A stretch of DNA of 64,000 nucleotides, taken from positions 1 to 64,000 of the forward strand of contig NZ_JAWQUO010000013.1 of NCBI RefSeq assembly GCF_033446605.1, written 5' to 3'. Source of the DNA: Iodobacter sp025352645 (GTDB lineage: Bacteria > Pseudomonadota > Gammaproteobacteria > Burkholderiales > Chitinibacteraceae). The first letter of the stretch is position 1; each line of letters starts with the position of its first letter. Shown one piece after another: positions 9,539 through 17,407 of the stretch. Below the pieces are notes generated by a model. It ran no database searches. It was not told where the DNA came from and worked only from the letters and a program-made list of their open reading frames with translations. A program made the translations under genes and the position numbers.

Positions 9539-12500
9539 ATGATTCTTCGTGGTCCTTTTCTTCCTGAGCTATTACGCACAGAAACGCTTGCTGATCTGTT
9601 AGAAAACACGGCTCAGCGCATTCCAGATCACCCTGCTATTTATTGGCAAGACGAGGTGTTGAGCTACAGCCAGCTTAACCAGCGTGCTGATTTAGCCACG
9701 CACCATTTAATTGCGTTTGGGGTAAAAGTGGGGCAAATGGTGGGCCTTTGCCTGCCGCGTGGTGCTGAGCTGCTGATCATGCAGGCGGCGATTGCTAAGG
9801 CGGGTGCGGCTTGGCTACCGTTTGAGGCGGATACGCCGGTAGAACGGATGCAGGTTTGCTTTGAAGACGCGGCGGCGGTGGCGCTGATTGGCGAGGGCGA
9901 TTTAAGCGCTGCGGGTGTGGCGGTATTAAGCCCCGCGCAATTATCCGCGCCCGTGGCTGGCCCCTTACTTCGGCGTGAAGGCTTACTGCCTAGCCATCCT
10001 GCTTACGTGATTTACACCTCTGGCTCGACTGGCAAGCCTAAGGGCGTGCCGATTAGCCAAGGCAGTATTTGCCACTTTTTGCGCAGCGAAAACAGCGTGC
10101 TAGGGGTGCGCCAGGATGACAAGGTTTATCAGGGCTTTTCGGTGGCCTTTGATATGTCGTTTGAGGAAATTTGGATTAGCTATTTGGTGGGCGCTTCCCT
10201 GTGGCTAGCGCCTAAAATACTGACGGGCGATCCAGATGCTTTGCCTGCGGTATTAAATGCCGAAAAAGTCACCGTGCTGCACGCCGTGCCCACCTTACTG
10301 GCGTTGTTTAGCCAGGAAGTTCCTAGCTTACGGATTATTAATCTGGGCGGCGAAATGTGCCCAGAATCCTTGGTGGAGCGCTGGGCCACGCCAGAGCGGC
10401 AGGTGTTTAATACTTACGGCCCAACTGAATGCACGGTCTCGGCCAGCTTGGCGCAATTACGCCGTGGCCAACCCGTCACCATTGGTACGCCGCTGCCTAA
10501 TTACGGCCTGCTGGTGCGCAGTGAAGATGGGCGTTTATTGCCGCAGGGTGAAACCGGCGAGCTATGTATTATTGGCCCCGGCGTGGCGGATGGCTATCTG
10601 GGCCGCCCTGATTTAACTGCCGAAAAATTCTTTGACAATCCCTTTTCAAATCTCGAAGAGTTCCCGCATGAGCGGCGTTTATATCGCACGGGTGATTTGG
10701 CGCGTATCGACGAGCAAGGCCAAGTGCAGTGCCTAGGCCGCACCGATGACCAAGTGAAAGTGCGCGGGTTTCGGGTAGAGCTGGGCGAAATTGAAGCATC
10801 GCTTTGCCAGATTGCCGGTGTTGGCACGGCGGCGGTGTTGCTGCGCGAGTTAGCGGGCATCGATCAGCTGGTGGCGTTTGTGGTGGCCGATGGCGTGGAT
10901 GCGGCCCTATTAAGAAGCGAGCTAAAACGCAGCTTGCCCCCGTATATGATCCCAGCCCGCTTTGAGTTTATGAGCGAATTACCAAGGCTAACCTCCGGCA
11001 AAATCGACAGAAAAACCCTGAAAGCGCGTGAGCTGATTTTGCCAACCGGCAAAAATCTGGAAAGCGATGAGCCAGTAAGCGATGCAGAAAAAGCCTTGTT
11101 TGCCGCGCTAGCCACGCTATTCCCTGGCCAACCTTTGCGCTTAGTGGATGATTTTTTTGGCGAGCTGGGCGGGCACTCCTTACTGGCCGCGCGTTTAGTC
11201 TCTATATTGCGGCGCAATCCAGCTTATGGCGGCATGACGGTGCAAGAGATTTACCAAAGCCGCACCTTACAAACGATTGCTACGCGGCTAGATGTGCTGG
11301 CGCTAAGCCAGCCAGAAACCACGCAAGCAGAGCCAATACGGCGTGTGCCATTCATCAGGCGGCTGCTATGCGGCACGGCCCAACTGGCCACGCTGCCGTT
11401 TTTAATTGGCTTACGCATGTTGCTATGGTTAGCGCCGTTTTTTACCTATCACTTTATGACCGGTGAAGAGGGCGATAGCTTAGGTATGGCTGTGGCTACG
11501 GCCATTTTGGTTTATCTGGGCAGCTTGTTATTTAGCTTTGCCATTGCAATTTGCGGCAAGTGGCTGATTTTAGGGCGGCTGGCGGCAGGGCGCTACCGGC
11601 TGTACGGTTTTACCTATTTCCGCTGGTGGCTAAGTGATCGCTTACTCGATATCACCCCCATGTATTTTTTGACCGGCTCGCCTTTGCAATCGCTGTATTT
11701 GCGCCTGCTTGGGGCCAAGGTCGGTAAAAACGTGGCCCTATCGGCGCTTACCGTGCGCGTGTTTGATTTGCTCAGTATTGACGACGGCGCAAGCGTGGGT
11801 GCATCGGTTAATTTTGAAAACTTCAGAGTGGTGGGCGATACCTGGGAAGTGGGGACAATTCATGTGGGCAAGGATGCCTATATTGGCTCTTACACCGTCA
11901 TGCAATCGGATACCAGTGTGGCCGATTATGGCCGACTAGAAGGCTTATCTGCCTTATCGGTTGGGCAAAAAATTGCCGCCAGCGAAGTGTGGAGCGGCTC
12001 GCCAGCGCGCAAAAGTAATGAGCGCGCCCCAGATTTGCCCACCCGCCCAGTGCGTAATCCAGCCCTGCGTGGGCTGCATGGTTTGGCCTATGCGGGCGGA
12101 TCAGCCCTTGTGGCGATTCTGTTTTTTGTGCCGGTTTTTCCCAGCTTTTTGCTGATTGATTGGCTGGATGCCCATTGGTTTGATCTTACCGAGCAAGGCG
12201 TAGCGCTGCCCGAAGCGTTTATGTTTTATCTGATGCTAGCCATGCCCGCCAGTGCGGTGCTGATTGTGCTGACGCTGCTGGGCTCCGCCGCTGTACGCTG
12301 GTTGCTGCTACCGCGTAATCCACTTGGCAGCTGGCCGGTGTTTGGCCCCATGTATTACCGCCGTTGGCTGACTAATCAGATTCAGGAATCCAGCCTAAAT
12401 ATTCTGCACGGCCTATATGCATCGGTATACGCAGGCTGGTGGTATCGCCTGCTGGGCGCAAAAGTGGGCCGTGGCACCGAGATATCCAACGCCATTGGCG

Positions 12501-13504
12501 TAGTGCCCGATCTACTTACACTGGGGGAAGATAGCTTTATTGCCGACGCGGTGATGTTAGGGGATGAAGAAATTGATCGCGGCTGGATGACACTACGCCC
12601 CACCGTAGTGGGTAATCGCAGCTTTGTGGGCAATGGGGCTTATGTACTGGATGGCAGCATTATTCCTGACGATGTGCTGATCGGTGTGCAAAGCCGCTCG
12701 CCAGCTAATGAGCGGATGCAGCCTGGCCAAACTTGGCTAGGTAGCCCAGCTTTGTCATTACCACGGCGGGAGCAAGTCAGCGGCTTTGCCGATAGCCTGA
12801 CCTTTCGCCCAAGCATGGCGCGCCGCCTAGCCCGTGGTGCGGTAGAAGCCTTACGCACTGTGATGCCGCTGGCGGTGATCATTACCGTAGGCTATCTCAC
12901 CGTATTAAAAGTGATGCCCTTAGCCGAGCGGGAAGATTTTCATGGCGTGTTTTGGGCGCTGATGATCGCTGGGGTGCTATACGGCGTGGGCTCTTTCTTA
13001 TTTATTTTGGCGCTAAAGTGGCTGATGATAGGGCGCTACCGCCCGCATTCTGCCCCGATGTGGACTTCCTTTGTATGGCGTAGCGAAGCGCTAACCAGCC
13101 TTTACGAATCCATCGCCGTGCCAAACTTTTTTAACTTCTTACGCGGCACCCCGTGGCTACCCATGGCGTTTCGCTGCATGGGTTGTAAGATTGGCAGTGG
13201 GGTATTTATGGATACCACCGACATCACCGAATTCGATTGCGTCACCATCGGCAACGACACGGTGATGCACGCATGGTCTGGCCCGCAAACCCATTTGTTT
13301 GAAGACCGCATCATGAAAATCGGCCACGTAGAAATTGGCAGCGGCGTAAGCGTAGGCACCCGCAGCACCATCCTTTACGACGCCATCGTCGGCAACGGTG
13401 CCCGCCTCGGCCCGCTCACCCTAGTGGTAAAAGGCGAAACCATCCCCGAAGGCCAATCCTGGACCGGCAGCCCCGCCGTACCTTGGCACACCTGCCGGAG
13501 TTAA
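9539..13504 (+). CDS. Pls/PosA-type NRPS-like synthetase (A-T-membrane/LbH protein)
   Basis: A 1321-residue fusion. Residues 10-500 form an adenylation domain: YTSGSTGKPKGVP (A3), FDMSFEEIW (A4), NTYGPTE (A5), YRTGDLAR (A7), SGKIDRK (A10). A thiolation domain follows with phosphopantetheine Ser547 in LGGHSLL. The rest alternates transmembrane segments with three left-handed beta-helix/hexapeptide-type soluble blocks. This is the layout of epsilon-poly-lysine synthetase (Pls) and the related terminal domain of unknown function. Aligned by eye to GrsA, the specificity residues read D-M-E-H-I-L-T-V-S-K. The acidic residue at position 239 suits a basic substrate (Lys, Orn or similar), which is inference. 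It appears monocistronic with a strong terminator at 13529. A second copy of its last 33 codons lies at 20298-20399. Confidence 0.85.
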   Translation: MILRGPFLPELLRTETLADLLENTAQRIPDHPAIYWQDEVLSYSQLNQRADLATHHLIAFGVKVGQMVGLCLPRGAELLIMQAAIAKAGAAWLPFEADTPVERMQVCFEDAAAVALIGEGDLSAAGVAVLSPAQLSAPVAGPLLRREGLLPSHPAYVIYTSGSTGKPKGVPISQGSICHFLRSENSVLGVRQDDKVYQGFSVAFDMSFEEIWISYLVGASLWLAPKILTGDPDALPAVLNAEKVTVLHAVPTLLALFSQEVPSLRIINLGGEMCPESLVERWATPERQVFNTYGPTECTVSASLAQLRRGQPVTIGTPLPNYGLLVRSEDGRLLPQGETGELCIIGPGVADGYLGRPDLTAEKFFDNPFSNLEEFPHERRLYRTGDLARIDEQGQVQCLGRTDDQVKVRGFRVELGEIEASLCQIAGVGTAAVLLRELAGIDQLVAFVVADGVDAALLRSELKRSLPPYMIPARFEFMSELPRLTSGKIDRKTLKARELILPTGKNLESDEPVSDAEKALFAALATLFPGQPLRLVDDFFGELGGHSLLAARLVSILRRNPAYGGMTVQEIYQSRTLQTIATRLDVLALSQPETTQAEPIRRVPFIRRLLCGTAQLATLPFLIGLRMLLWLAPFFTYHFMTGEEGDSLGMAVATAILVYLGSLLFSFAIAICGKWLILGRLAAGRYRLYGFTYFRWWLSDRLLDITPMYFLTGSPLQSLYLRLLGAKVGKNVALSALTVRVFDLLSIDDGASVGASVNFENFRVVGDTWEVGTIHVGKDAYIGSYTVMQSDTSVADYGRLEGLSALSVGQKIAASEVWSGSPARKSNERAPDLPTRPVRNPALRGLHGLAYAGGSALVAILFFVPVFPSFLLIDWLDAHWFDLTEQGVALPEAFMFYLMLAMPASAVLIVLTLLGSAAVRWLLLPRNPLGSWPVFGPMYYRRWLTNQIQESSLNILHGLYASVYAGWWYRLLGAKVGRGTEISNAIGVVPDLLTLGEDSFIADAVMLGDEEIDRGWMTLRPTVVGNRSFVGNGAYVLDGSIIPDDVLIGVQSRSPANERMQPGQTWLGSPALSLPRREQVSGFADSLTFRPSMARRLARGAVEALRTVMPLAVIITVGYLTVLKVMPLAEREDFHGVFWALMIAGVLYGVGSFLFILALKWLMIGRYRPHSAPMWTSFVWRSEALTSLYESIAVPNFFNFLRGTPWLPMAFRCMGCKIGSGVFMDTTDITEFDCVTIGNDTVMHAWSGPQTHLFEDRIMKIGHVEIGSGVSVGTRSTILYDAIVGNGARLGPLTLVVKGETIPEGQSWTGSPAVPWHTCRS

Positions 13505-13505
13505 T
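13402..13505 (+). repeat. Left copy of duplicated pls 3' end (direct repeat)
   Basis: The last ~100 bases of the pls coding region recur in the same orientation at 20297-20402. The five coding differences are all synonymous. The hairpin that follows (13529-13554) is also duplicated at about 20419-20444. The two copies bracket the minus-strand VgrG module. Confidence 0.85.
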
Positions 13506-13528
13506 TGGGTGTTGTTTGGGGTTTTGAG

Positions 13529-13560
13529 CTGGCACTGTTTAAAAGCAGTGCCAGTTTTTT
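13529..13560 (+). terminator. Rho-independent terminator of the pls gene
   Basis: A perfect 9-bp stem, CTGGCACTG paired with CAGTGCCAG, has an 8-base loop and is followed by six T residues. It begins 25 bases after the stop codon. Confidence 0.9.
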
Positions 13561-13638
13561 ATTAAATATTGCGGGGATTGGTGAAAAAACAGCTTGTTTT
13601 GAAGCGGTAAGAGGCGCTTGCAATGCTCGCCGCTGAGT

Positions 13639-15780
13639 TTAGCCTGCGGCAGAAAAGACATGACGCCAACGTAAATAACCATACATACGATAAGGCTCTT
13701 GCCCTGCATAAAGCAGCCGAACACGGCGGCCTGTTCTGTACTCTTCAATAATTTGATTGTTCTCAGCTATTTTTGCATTATTTTTTCCGACTAGACTTTG
13801 TGTATCAGCTTCCGAAACACCCGCTCGCCGTTGGGCATCGGGGTTTGCCTGTAAATATTCATTCGTTTGCTTTATTCGCTGATTTTCGCTTTTAAGCTTT
13901 GTTATTTCTACTTTAGCCTCGTCTGCTGCATCTCCTCCAAGAGGCTTAAACCAAGCTCTGGAGTCATGCATCAATGTTTCAAAAAAAGGCACGCACGCCG
14001 CTGGGCTACTGCCCGCCCATACCGCTTTAATCCCGCTATCCCATTCTTTTTGCTTATCCTTCATTACATCAGCAACAAGATTACGGGACAGCAAACTCAG
14101 GGCTGCGGATACGGTAGGGCCAGGAAAGATGCCTGTAGCGGCGGTTGTTCCTGTGAGTATTTTCTCAATCATCGGATCATCTGAATTTAAGTATTTAAAC
14201 GATGACTGATCCTGCACAAAATCCAGCTCTAGCTTGAGCTGCTGATCCGTTACTTTAAAATCGACAATATCTTGAGCCTTAGACATCGCCGTAGATGCAT
14301 TCAGGCTAGCCTGTTCATGCGCATGCCCTAGGATGGAGCGCCGCCATTGTAAGAAGTAGCCATAGTGCTGGTGCATCAGTGGTAACAAAGGCATAGAAGG
14401 CTGGCGCTCAACCGGCCACATTGGATCAATCGCGGCCAGACTGGCTTTACTAACGGGGCTATTCGCTGGGGCGGTAAGCTTGCTGGTGGCTTGTACATAA
14501 TCATTAAATTTTTTAATGGTGCCGCCGTCAATTTTAAAATTGCTCTCCCTAAAGCCCTTCCAGTCGCTGGGATTAGTCATCGGCACGCCCGCCATCAGGG
14601 CCTCGCGGTACATTTGCGCTAGCGTAATTTGCGAAATTTTTTTCTGATCTCCCGCACTGCCCTTGCCCGTGGCCCGCCCTTGATCGTCCGGCAAATAACC
14701 GCCGCCAATATCGGAATGCACGCCGGGATAAACCACCTCTTTTAGATTGCTGCCACTGCCCACCGAATCCAAAGGAAACGAAGCCCTCACCTCATGCGCA
14801 GCAACCAAATGCACACAGCGTTTAACGCCGGAAGAAACGCGTAAATTCTGCTCGGTGGCCCAAGCATAATGACCATCTGCCCCCGGAGTGGCCCGAGCAA
14901 TCCCTACCGATGCAACCGTATCAAATAGGCCCAAAAAGTCGATACTCAGGGCGATACCGCCTACCCCGCCGCCATAGGCATTCAGCAGCCAGTTGCAAAA
15001 CGCACGGGCCTCTGCCGCCCCGCGAGAAAATCCAAACACTGAAATTCTGACCCGCCTTAATGAAGGCTTATTCGCCAGCCTGATTTTGATTTTTTCATGC
15101 AAGGCTTGGCTGCGTTTAGCCAGCACCGTTGCTCGGCTAAAATCTGCCTGTGGATTAGGTACTTCAAACCACTGCTCTGGTTTTGACTGGTAAGGCCGTA
15201 TTTTAATCGTGGGGGGCAATGGTTTTTGCGCCCCATACCAACGATCCAACATCTTTTGCGCAAGCTTGCCGTCGTCTTCCAAGGGATCAGTCAGGTTTTC
15301 ACCAAGCAAAGCAGCAGCAATATGGTTGGTGACTTGCAGTAGTGCCCAGCACATCCTGACTTCCGCATGCGTGGCCGCTGCCAGCCCGCCTGTTTTATCG
15401 AAATCTTCCCCAGTATCCCCCAGTTTTTTAAACGGCGTACCCACACCGGGAATATAGGTTTTACGGTATAAAAGTGGATCGGTTCCCGGCCCTTTTAAAT
15501 AGGGCTCATCGGCCTTGGCTGCACCACCTGATAAGGCCAGCTGCGCCATCGTGCCCTTGCCCGGATAAGCCTCGTAGAGACGGGCCACATTGCTATGGCA
15601 GTATTCGGGCGTATCGCGATATTTATTGTTATTGGTGCCATCGAAAAAAAAGCCGAGAAAAATGTCTTCTTCACAGGTGAGGCAGGAGGGGGTGTCTGCG
15701 CTTCGAGCAGAAATAACAGTTTCATTTTTATCTAACTTAAGGGGCTCTGGACGGCATGCCTCTGCAAAACGAGCAGTCAT
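13639..15780 (-). CDS. Tle1-like T6SS phospholipase effector (DUF2235)
   Basis: A 713-residue DUF2235 alpha/beta-hydrolase of the type VI lipase effector family, expected to hydrolyse membrane phospholipids of a competitor cell. Visible are the N-terminal FLGFFFDGTNNN signature and the nucleophile elbow GFSRG with Ser252. A candidate catalytic Asp lies in LGLFDTV (about 287), and VHSDIGGGY (about 357) is typical of the family. The last third is helical, with a coiled-coil-like Lys/Glu/Asn-rich stretch near residues 630-690. Its ATG overlaps the stop of the upstream immunity-like gene (TAATG), so the two are probably translationally coupled. It is the last gene of the vgrG-led operon on the minus strand. 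Confidence 0.85.
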   Translation of the reverse strand: MTARFAEACRPEPLKLDKNETVISARSADTPSCLTCEEDIFLGFFFDGTNNNKYRDTPEYCHSNVARLYEAYPGKGTMAQLALSGGAAKADEPYLKGPGTDPLLYRKTYIPGVGTPFKKLGDTGEDFDKTGGLAAATHAEVRMCWALLQVTNHIAAALLGENLTDPLEDDGKLAQKMLDRWYGAQKPLPPTIKIRPYQSKPEQWFEVPNPQADFSRATVLAKRSQALHEKIKIRLANKPSLRRVRISVFGFSRGAAEARAFCNWLLNAYGGGVGGIALSIDFLGLFDTVASVGIARATPGADGHYAWATEQNLRVSSGVKRCVHLVAAHEVRASFPLDSVGSGSNLKEVVYPGVHSDIGGGYLPDDQGRATGKGSAGDQKKISQITLAQMYREALMAGVPMTNPSDWKGFRESNFKIDGGTIKKFNDYVQATSKLTAPANSPVSKASLAAIDPMWPVERQPSMPLLPLMHQHYGYFLQWRRSILGHAHEQASLNASTAMSKAQDIVDFKVTDQQLKLELDFVQDQSSFKYLNSDDPMIEKILTGTTAATGIFPGPTVSAALSLLSRNLVADVMKDKQKEWDSGIKAVWAGSSPAACVPFFETLMHDSRAWFKPLGGDAADEAKVEITKLKSENQRIKQTNEYLQANPDAQRRAGVSEADTQSLVGKNNAKIAENNQIIEEYRTGRRVRLLYAGQEPYRMYGYLRWRHVFSAAG

Positions 15781-16325
15781 TATTCATCCCCCCTATAGTC
15801 AAGTTCACACATTCGTTTATCAACGTTCATTTCTTTTTTACAGAATAATTTCATTTCTTCGCAGCCTTTTTTATCCCATCCAGATGCGTCTCCATCAGGC
15901 TTTATATTTTCCTTTTGGCAGTTGCTGCGAATTTCAGCAGCAATTTGTTGCTGAGAATTTGGGGCATACTTAGGCAACGACTGCATACAAAATTTCTTCG
16001 TATTTTTCTTTAAACACGCTTCCAGCGGTGGCGCTTTGATTTTGCCTGGCCAATCTGGGTGCGCTGGCTCGACGGGCGAGGCAAGCACTTCCAGCTGATG
16101 CTCGGGGTAAAACACCAGATACACATCGCCCGGTTTTTGATAGCGGGGTAATTCCAGCGTTTGCCGGTAAATTTCAGGGCGAATTTCCTTATCGGCCTCT
16201 TGCCATTCCACCTTGATTTTAATTCCCGGCCGCCAGACTTTAGGCAAGTTCACACAGCAGCTTTTGGCCCCACCTGCTGCCAGCGGTACAACAATCCCCC
16301 CAGCAATCGCTTCCTTTGGGCTACT
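15780..16325 (-). CDS. DUF3304-like immunity protein, C-terminal part (cut by assembly gap)
   Basis: The open frame runs unbroken from the N-run to 15780. It contains GGAKSCCVNLPKVWRPG, then KIKVEW and GDVYLVFYPEHQLEVLASP. This resembles DUF3304 lipoproteins (GGxxxCCVxLPxxWxPG), which usually sit next to Tle1-type effectors as periplasmic immunity proteins. The last 60 residues are Cys- and Lys-rich. A GTG at 16253 could be mistaken for a start, but the homologous region clearly extends further upstream into the gap. The N-terminal half appears at 16336-16585. A cognate immunity role is inferred from position. Confidence 0.65.
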   Translation of the reverse strand, partial: SSPKEAIAGGIVVPLAAGGAKSCCVNLPKVWRPGIKIKVEWQEADKEIRPEIYRQTLELPRYQKPGDVYLVFYPEHQLEVLASPVEPAHPDWPGKIKAPPLEACLKKNTKKFCMQSLPKYAPNSQQQIAAEIRSNCQKENIKPDGDASGWDKKGCEEMKLFCKKEMNVDKRMCELDYRGDE

Positions 16326-16335
16326 NNNNNNNNNN
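16326..16335. other. Assembly gap (10 N)
   Basis: Ten undetermined bases lie inside the immunity-like gene. Runs of exactly ten N are commonly placeholders, so the true gap length is unknown. Confidence 0.99.
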
Positions 16336-16585
16336 GAACAAGTAGGGTAATAACAAACGGACGGTTTTTCTCGGGAGTAGACTACTGCGGCGGCATCGCC
16401 GTCACGGACGACTATCGCATTGCCACAGCCACCTAGTCCAAATCGGCGTTGTAATTCACCTGATCCACCGACACCGTTACGCTATCAGCAGGCACTGCCG
16501 CTACGGCGGCGTCATCAGATGAGGGCTCTTTTTGGCAGGCAAACAATAATGGGATGAACAAGATGCATAGATACTTTTTAAACAC
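16336..16585 (-). pseudogene. N-terminal part of the immunity lipoprotein gene, frame broken near the gap
   Basis: GTG at 16585, preceded by AGGAAATAACT, opens a frame encoding a lipoprotein signal peptide whose lipobox is LLFAC. An acidic spacer and VSVDQVNYN follow, resembling the start of a DUF3304 domain. The frame meets TAG at 16433-16435. A second frame then continues open to the N-run, encoding LGGCGNAIVVRDGDAAAVVY. The frame break and the gap lie about 100 bases apart. I therefore favour an assembly error at a contig end over a true mutation, but sequence alone cannot decide. Confidence 0.5.
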
Positions 16586-16633
16586 AGTTATTTCCTATTA
16601 CAGCGTACTCAGATCATGGATATGCCCTGTTTT

Positions 16634-17407
16634 TTAAGATAAAGGCCCGCTCTCTTGTAAACGTGCCGTGCAATAAGATGCCACTTCGGCAAACTCAGCT
16701 AAGCCTTCTGCCCTTGCCGCCACACACTCATAGCTTACCTTGAGATAGGCCTGCGACGCTTGTGCAGGCAGTAGCGTCTGCAATTTATCGCGATAGATCT
16801 GCTGCAATACTTGATCAGGCAGGGAGTGATCCATCATTTGATTAAATTGTTGCTCAGTTAAGATCAGGGGGCTATCCGCAATCTGCTGCTGCTGACTGCC
16901 ATTTACAAATACAGGTTTAGCTGCGCGATCAAAATAAGCCATTTGTACAAAGGGGCGTAAAAATAGGGCGCTTTGCTCTGGGTTAAAGGTAGCCAGCAGA
17001 TTGGGTAAAATGCGTGTATCGGCATAACGCAAGACCATGCTTATATTTTCTGGCAACAGAGTCACATCAAAATAATTGGCAAAATGGCTAAAAATGGCCT
17101 CTCTATCCAACGGGCTAAGCCAAAAACTCAGCATGGGCTGCCCAGCCGTGATCTGTAGTAACAGCTCAATCTGTGCCTGCAATTCGCTTTGCGTATCCAG
17201 CATGCAGAGCAAGGGCGAGACTTCCACGTCCCCTCCTTGATCCTGATACAAAGCCGCATAGCTAATCTGCTCCTTCATTTTGCGCAGCAGTTTTGGGTCA
17301 AAGCTGTGATCAAGTAATGCATACAGCTGAGTTTCGGTATTTAAGTTTGGCTCTAGCCACTGCATTAAAACTTGGGCCGTTTGTTGCGGATAAAGATCAA
17401 TCATCAT
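16634..17407 (-). CDS. DUF4123 T6SS effector adaptor (Tap/TEC-like)
   Basis: A 257-residue DUF4123 protein. This family provides the adaptor that loads an effector onto its VgrG spike. The N-terminal half shows the family pattern: LYALLDHSFDPKLL, then a SYAALY-like strand and the leucine-rich core VSPLLCML. Later, SFWLSPLDREAIFSHF and VLRYADTRILPNLL correspond to the conserved RxYDPRvl-type segment. Its ATGATGA start overlaps the vgrG stop at 17404, indicating translational coupling. The gene sits between vgrG and the immunity/effector pair, as expected for a Tle1 adaptor. Confidence 0.85.
   Translation of the reverse strand: MMIDLYPQQTAQVLMQWLEPNLNTETQLYALLDHSFDPKLLRKMKEQISYAALYQDQGGDVEVSPLLCMLDTQSELQAQIELLLQITAGQPMLSFWLSPLDREAIFSHFANYFDVTLLPENISMVLRYADTRILPNLLATFNPEQSALFLRPFVQMAYFDRAAKPVFVNGSQQQQIADSPLILTEQQFNQMMDHSLPDQVLQQIYRDKLQTLLPAQASQAYLKVSYECVAARAEGLAEFAEVASYCTARLQESGPLS

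Noticed and set aside
16161..16436. A plus-strand ORF that spans the N-run
   Set aside because: It depends on translating the N block and lies antisense to the immunity-like gene, which has a family match.
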